Positions 6,132 through 10,347 of a stretch of DNA of 10,347 nucleotides are shown piece after piece (position 1 is the stretch's first letter; the number at the start of each line of letters is the position of its first letter). The notes below the pieces were generated by a model. It did no database searches. It worked only from the letters and a program-made list of their open reading frames with translations, and had not been told where the DNA came from. The stretch comes from Gemmatimonadota bacterium (GTDB taxonomy: Bacteria > Gemmatimonadota > Gemmatimonadetes > Gemmatimonadales > GWC2-71-9): NCBI GenBank assembly GCA_003220985.1, contig QHTY01000244.1:1-10347 (forward strand), read 5' to 3'. Made by a program: the position numbers and the translations under genes.

Positions 6132-8262
6132 TGGCCACGATCGCTCCCTCCCCCGCCGCGCGTACCGCGCCAGCCCTCACCTGGGATGTCGCGGACGGCA
6201 TCGCGACCGTCGTGCTCGACCTCAAGGCCCAGCCCGTCAACGTGATCTCGCGGGCGGTGAAAGACGAATTCATCGCCTGCTTCGCCGCGCTGGGCGACGA
6301 TCCAAGTGTCAAAGCCGTGGCGTTCTTCTCGGGTAAGACGGACACCTTCATCGCCGGCGCCGATATCGAGGAGTTCGTCACGCTCAGCTCGGCTGCCGAA
6401 GCCGAGCGGCTGTCGGCCGACGGCCAGGATATGCTCGATCGCGTGGCGCGCTTTCCCAAGCCGGTCGCCGTCGGCATTCACGGCTCCTGTCTGGGCGGCG
6501 GTTTCGAGTTCGCGCTTGCCTCTCATTACCGCGTCGCCACCGACCACCCGAAGACGCAGATCGGCTTGCCCGAAGTGCAGCTCGGCATCTTGCCTGCCGC
6601 CGGTGGCTGCCAGCGGCTGCCCCGGCTCGTCGGCGCGCGTGCCGCACTCGACATGATTCTCGCCGGCAAGAGCGAGCGTGCTGCCAGGGCGTTCCGCCTG
6701 GGGATGGTGGATGAGCTGGTGCCCCCGGCTATCCTCGCCGACATCACGCTGGCCGCCGCGAAACGCATGGCAGGCGGGTGGCGCCCGAAACGCAAACGCC
6801 CCGGCGGCTTCGTCGGATTCCTGCTCGATGGCAATCCGCTCGGCCGGCGCCTCGTGTTCCGCAGCGCGCGGAAACAAGTGCTCGAGCGGACCGGCGGAAA
6901 CTATCCCGCACCGCTCGCCGCGCTCGAGGCGGTCGAGTACGGACTGAAGCACGGCATCACCGAAGGATTGAAGCGTGAAGCCCAGTTGTTCGGGCAGCTG
7001 GCAGTGACCGATGTCTCCCGCAAACTCGTGCAGATCTTTTTCGCGACGAATCAGCTCAAGAAGGATCCCGGCGGCTTGGCATTGTCGGTTCAGGTTTCAT
7101 GGGCGCCGGCATCGCTGGCACCGCAGTGTCTCAGGCCGAGGTCGACGTGCGGATGAAGGACGCCGACCTGACCCGCGTGGGCCAGGGCATTCTCGCCGCG
7201 CGCGCGATTCTCGATGATCGGCTAAAGCGGCGACGGATCACGAAATACGAGTACGCGCGGCTCGTCGCGTTGCTCTCAGGTGGTGACACCTACGCGGGCT
7301 TCGGCCGCGCGGAGCTCACGATCGAGGCAGTGTTCGAAGAGCTGGGAGTGAAACAACAGGTGCTGCGGGAAGTCGAACCCCTCCTGCCATCCAACGGCGT
7401 CTTTGCGTCGAATACCTCGACGATCCCGATCACGCGCATCGCGGAAGCGGCGCGCGCGCCCGAGCGGGTCATCGGCATGCACTTCTTCTCACCGGTCGCG
7501 AAGATGCCGCTGGTCGAAGTCATCCCGGGCGCCCGCACGGAGCCGCAGACCGTGAGTACCGCGGTCGCATTCGGCCGGCGGATGGGCAAGACCGTGATCG
7601 TGGTGAAGGACAGCCCGGGATTCTGGGTGAACCGGATCCTTGCTCCCTACCCGAACGAAGTTGGCCATCTCCTGGCCGAGGGCGCGTCGATCGAAGACAT
7701 CGACAGCATGGCCGTGCGTTTCGGATTTCCGGTGGGGCCAGTCACGCTGCTCGACGAGGTCGGCCTCGATGTCGCCGTCAAGGTAGCGGGGGTGATGCAG
7801 GAAGCGTACGGCGAGCACATCGTGCCGGTCCCCGGGGAAGGCATCGCCGCTCTGGTGAAGGCCGGCCGCCTCGGGCGCAAATCGGGCCGGGGATTCTACT
7901 TCTATAAGGCCGGCAAGAAGCGCGGCGTGGACGAGAGTGTCTACGGTCTGCTCGGCGTCCATCCCAACGGCGGACCGCGCCCCGCGGAGATCCTGCAGCG
8001 GTTGGTGCTCGGCATGGTCAATGAGGCGGCGCGGGCCCTGGGCGAGGGCGTGGTCCGCAATCCGCGAGACGGCGACATCGGCGCGATCTTCGGCTTCGGT
8101 TTTCCGCCCTTCCGCGGCGGCCCGCTGCGATACGCGGATGACCTCGGTGCCGAGCGCGTCGTCGGCGATCTCGAGCGTCTCGCCGAGCGGCACGGTGTCC
8201 GCTTCGCGGCATCTGAGGTATTGCGGGAGCATGCTCGCCGGGGAACCAAGTTCTACGCCTGA
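6131..8262 (+). pseudogene. fadJ: Fatty-acid oxidation complex alpha subunit FadJ, frameshifted at the interdomain linker (~7070)
   Basis: FadJ is a two-domain enzyme: enoyl-CoA hydratase, then 3-hydroxyacyl-CoA dehydrogenase. ATG 6131 has GGAG 8 nt upstream and overlaps the fadI stop. The hydratase half runs from 6131 to about 7071 (some 313 residues), with catalytic Glu126 (GGGFEFALA) and Glu148 (LPEVQLGILPAAGG); their 22-residue spacing is that of FadJ. It ends in NQLKKDPGG, and the frame then goes to an unrelated tail with a stop at 7154-7156. The dehydrogenase half begins one frame over at 7072-7075 (RLGIVGSGFMGAGIAG, NAD-binding GxGxxG) and continues through GMHFFSPVAKMPLVE (His codon 7480), NRILAPY and DGDIGAIFGFGFPPF to TGA at 8260. 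The total span of about 710 codons fits a full FadJ. No ATG, GTG or TTG would start the second half ahead of the GxGxxG loop, so two natural separate genes are unlikely. One missing base, or a linker deletion of 3n+1 bases, explains it. Confidence 0.88.
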
Positions 8263-9194
8263 TGCTGCGCGCGGCCTTCCTGTGGTTGAGCGAGCAGCCC
8301 AGCATCTTTCGGTTCGTTCGGCGGAACGGACTCGCGCGCAAACTGGCATCCCGGTTCGTCGCGGGCGAAACGGTCGACGATGCCATCACGACGTTGCGCG
8401 ACGTGAGCAGCAGCCACCTCTCCGCTTCGCTCGACTTGCTCGGCGAGTCGGTGCGACATGCCGATGAGGCGCAGCGCGCCTGCCGGACCTATCTCGATCT
8501 CCTCGATCGGATTCGCGCTGCCCATGCCAACGCCAATGTCTCGGTCAAGCTCACGCAGATGGGACTCGACATCGACGAGCAGCTATGCATCGGCAACATG
8601 CGCGGCATCATCGGCAAGGCGAAGCAATACGATTCGTTTGTGCGGATCGACATGGAGCAGTCGAGTTACACTGCGAAGACTATCGCGCTCTTCAAAGACA
8701 TCTTCTATCCCGAGTTTGGGAATGCCGTGGGCGTGGTGCTGCAATCGTACCTGCGGCGCACCGCGGCCGATGTGGACACGATGATCCGCCTGGGCGCGCG
8801 GGTGCGCCTCTGCAAGGGGGCGTACCAGGAGCCGGAGGACGTCGCCTTCCCCGACAAACGTGACGTCGATGCCAACTTCATCGACTGCATGGAGCAGCTC
8901 ATGGAGCGCGGCAATTATCCGGGCATCGCGACGCACGATCTCAAGATCATCGACCACGCGAAGGCATTCGCCAAGCGGCGCAAGATTCCGGTCGACCGCT
9001 TCGAATTCCAGATGCTGTACGGCGTGCGCCGCGACCTGCAATTCCGGTTGCGACGCGAAGGCTACAACATGCGGGTGTACGTTCCGTTCGGAACGCACTG
9101 GTATCCCTATTTGATGCGCCGCCTGGCCGAGCGCCCCGCCAACATCGCGTTCATCACTACCAACATTCTCAAAGAGTGGACGACACGACACTAG
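8262..9194 (+). CDS. Proline dehydrogenase (monofunctional, FAD-dependent)
   Basis: This is 310 residues. It oxidises L-proline to delta-1-pyrroline-5-carboxylate and passes electrons to membrane quinone. The fold is a beta/alpha barrel with the family marks in order: SVKLTQMG with Lys96, VRIDMEQS with Asp130, RVRLCKGAYQEP, then IATHDL, FEFQMLYGVRRDLQ, and the proline-carboxylate site YPYLMRRLAERPAN with Arg286 and Arg287 (the counterparts of the arginine pair in PutA). There is no P5C dehydrogenase domain, and no such gene in the window. The ATG shares one base with the fadJ stop (TGATG) and has no close Shine-Dalgarno, so it probably relies on re-initiation after fadJ. The 3' end overlaps the next gene by 19 nt. 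Length and motifs are normal for the short bacterial form (PutB-like). Confidence 0.94.
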   Translation: MLRAAFLWLSEQPSIFRFVRRNGLARKLASRFVAGETVDDAITTLRDVSSSHLSASLDLLGESVRHADEAQRACRTYLDLLDRIRAAHANANVSVKLTQMGLDIDEQLCIGNMRGIIGKAKQYDSFVRIDMEQSSYTAKTIALFKDIFYPEFGNAVGVVLQSYLRRTAADVDTMIRLGARVRLCKGAYQEPEDVAFPDKRDVDANFIDCMEQLMERGNYPGIATHDLKIIDHAKAFAKRRKIPVDRFEFQMLYGVRRDLQFRLRREGYNMRVYVPFGTHWYPYLMRRLAERPANIAFITTNILKEWTTRH

Positions 9195-9478
9195 GCGGAT
9201 ACCAGCAAATACATGGTCGGCCGCCCGCATTCGGTGCGGCGGACGGCCAGGCGTATTCGGTCGACACGTTCACCGATGACTCCGCGGAAGCAGGACGCTA
9301 CGGTGCTGCGCTGCTCTTCGTGCGGTGGGGTGAAGGTGAGCGCCCGGCCGGACATCTGGAAACGGACTACATCGCGTTCGGCGCGACGCCGGATGACGCG
9401 CTGGCACCGGTGCTGGCGCTCACGCTGGAACAGGTGAAGGCGTATCTCGATCAATGCGTCGCCCGGAGCACAGCGTGA
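9176..9478 (+). CDS. Conserved-looking small protein of unknown function (100 aa)
   Basis: I do not recognise this protein. From GTG 9176 it has 100 residues, starting 19 nt inside the proline dehydrogenase gene and ending in GTGA shared with the rsgA start (9475-9478). There is no later ATG, GTG or TTG in frame before the conserved-looking part, and the ribosome site is weak (AAAGA). It reads as a small, soluble, acidic alpha/beta protein: a Gly/Pro-rich beginning (GGYQQIHGRPPAFGAADG), a strand-like core (YGAALLFVRW), a segment HLETDYIAFG, and a C-terminal helix (LTLEQVKAYLDQCVARS). There is no signal peptide, membrane segment or metal-binding cluster. Codon use matches its neighbours and it is locked between two overlapping genes, so it is very probably a real protein; its function is open. 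Confidence 0.72.
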   Translation: MDDTTLGGYQQIHGRPPAFGAADGQAYSVDTFTDDSAEAGRYGAALLFVRWGEGERPAGHLETDYIAFGATPDDALAPVLALTLEQVKAYLDQCVARSTA

Positions 9479-10347
9479 CGCTCACGCACGGCGTAGTCCT
9501 TGCGCGGACGGCCGGAGGGTATCGGGTTCACACCGATGCGGGCGAAATCACCGCCACGTTGCGCGGCAAGCTGAAGTACCAGGATTCCGATCGCGTCGTC
9601 CCCGGCGACGTCGTGGTCCTCGAGGGATCGACGATTGCGGAGATCCGTCCGCGCCGGTCGGTACTCGCGCGTCGAGCGGCGCAGGGCAGCAGTGGTGCGG
9701 GTCCGCGGCGCTCGCAGCCGGTCGCGGCGAACGTGGATCAGGTGATCGTGGTGACCTCCGCCCGTGATCCGGAGCCGAGCCCCCGGATGATCGACCGGTT
9801 CCTCGTCATTGCCGAGGCGAACGGCCTTCCGGCGGCGGTGGTCCTGAACAAGATCGAGCTCGGCCGCACGATCGAGGAGACCCTGGCGCGCCGGTTCAAG
9901 ACCGCCGGCTATCAACTGCTGGGAACGTCGGTGAAGGCGGATGAGGGCCTCCCCGCGCTGCGCGATTTACTGCGCGGCCGGCACTCAGTCTTTACGGGCG
10001 CGTCGGGCGCCGGGAAGTCGAGCCTGCTCAATGCCCTCGAGCCGGGCCTCAAGTTGCGGGTCGGCGCGATCAGCGAGAAGTGGCGGACCGGCAAGCACAC
10101 CACCACGGCCGCAGAGCTGGTGCCTGTTGCCGGCGTCGGTTATGTCGTGGATACCCCCGGCCTCCGCGAAATCGGTGCCTGGGGCATCGACCCCAACGCG
10201 CTCGGCGCCTGCTTTCCGGAGTTCCGCCCCTATCTCGATCAATGCCGTTTCGACAACTGCCGCCACCTCGCCGAACCGGGCTGCGCGGTGCGCGCCGCGC
10301 CGGCGGGCGCCATCGATCCGGATCGCCTGGTGTCGTACGAGCGGATC
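9475..10347 (+). CDS. rsgA: Ribosome small subunit-dependent GTPase RsgA (3' end outside window)
   Basis: The first 291 codons are seen; the frame is open at the window edge. RsgA (YjeQ) is a circularly permuted GTPase that helps mature the 30S subunit. In order: an N-terminal OB-fold (GVVLARTAGGYRVHTDAG to about residue 60); a G4 motif NKIEL (Asn125, Lys126, with Glu128 where most GTPases have Asp); the G1 P-loop GASGAGKSS (175-183, Lys181); GKHTTT as G2; DTPGLRE as G3 (Asp226); and the zinc knuckle with Cys257, Cys262, His264 and Cys270. G4 before G1 is the permutation diagnostic of the family. GTG 9475 is chosen because GGAG lies 6 nt upstream and it overlaps the previous stop as GTGA. Only a short C-terminal helix is likely to be missing. 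Confidence 0.95.
   Translation, partial: MTLTHGVVLARTAGGYRVHTDAGEITATLRGKLKYQDSDRVVPGDVVVLEGSTIAEIRPRRSVLARRAAQGSSGAGPRRSQPVAANVDQVIVVTSARDPEPSPRMIDRFLVIAEANGLPAAVVLNKIELGRTIEETLARRFKTAGYQLLGTSVKADEGLPALRDLLRGRHSVFTGASGAGKSSLLNALEPGLKLRVGAISEKWRTGKHTTTAAELVPVAGVGYVVDTPGLREIGAWGIDPNALGACFPEFRPYLDQCRFDNCRHLAEPGCAVRAAPAGAIDPDRLVSYERI

Noticed and set aside
5918..6952. 344-codon - strand frame across the fadI/fadJ junction
   Set aside because: It lies opposite two clearly real genes and their junction; no start signal and no family resemblance.
7099..8262. A separate 3-hydroxyacyl-CoA dehydrogenase gene starting at ATG 7099
   Set aside because: This start falls inside the NAD-binding GxGxxG loop and would remove its first strand; a frameshifted fadJ explains both halves better.
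7489..8349. 286-codon - strand frame across fadJ and proline dehydrogenase
   Set aside because: Shadow of high-GC codon structure; both + strand proteins are unambiguous there.

Overview
The window is GC-rich, tightly packed bacterial DNA. Its mix of genes (a Tat-exported DsrE-like protein beside a TsdA-like dihaem cytochrome, a secreted EZ-HEAT repeat protein, and fadI-fadJ joined to proline dehydrogenase and rsgA) makes me think of a Gemmatimonadota-type soil or sediment bacterium. That is inference from gene style; there is no rRNA or other phylogenetic marker here. I see no insertion sequence, tRNA, CRISPR array or phage gene.

Layout. (1) 2-319, + strand: the 3' end of a probable zinc metallopeptidase, closed by a perfect palindromic hairpin and T-run (316-350). 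(2) 352-1848, - strand: a two-gene cluster of a TsdA-like dihaem c-type cytochrome lipoprotein followed by a Tat-secreted DsrE-like protein. The cytochrome is frameshifted near 1202, which opens a misleading 498-codon frame running through both genes. (3) 1914-3191, + strand: an exported HEAT-repeat protein with an exact 93-bp repeat register. (4) 3181-4812, - strand: aerobic glycerol-3-phosphate dehydrogenase (glpD), overlapping the HEAT gene tail to tail by 11 bp. (5) 4872-10347, + strand, divergent from glpD: five genes with overlapping ends, namely fadI thiolase, fadJ hydratase/dehydrogenase (frameshifted at its interdomain linker near 7070), monofunctional proline dehydrogenase, a 100-aa protein of unknown function, and rsgA (cut by the window end).

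How they fit together. glpD and fadI/fadJ would handle the two products of lipid breakdown, glycerol phosphate and fatty acids. Proline dehydrogenase adds a second carbon source that feeds electrons to quinone. RsgA is a ribosome-assembly GTPase that shares the transcript. The cytochrome/DsrE pair looks like a separate cell-envelope sulfur or electron-transfer module. The two frame breaks are of the same arithmetic type (3n+1 bases missing) and both fall in GC-rich linker or loop sequence, so either assembly or sequencing error or real gene decay must be considered.
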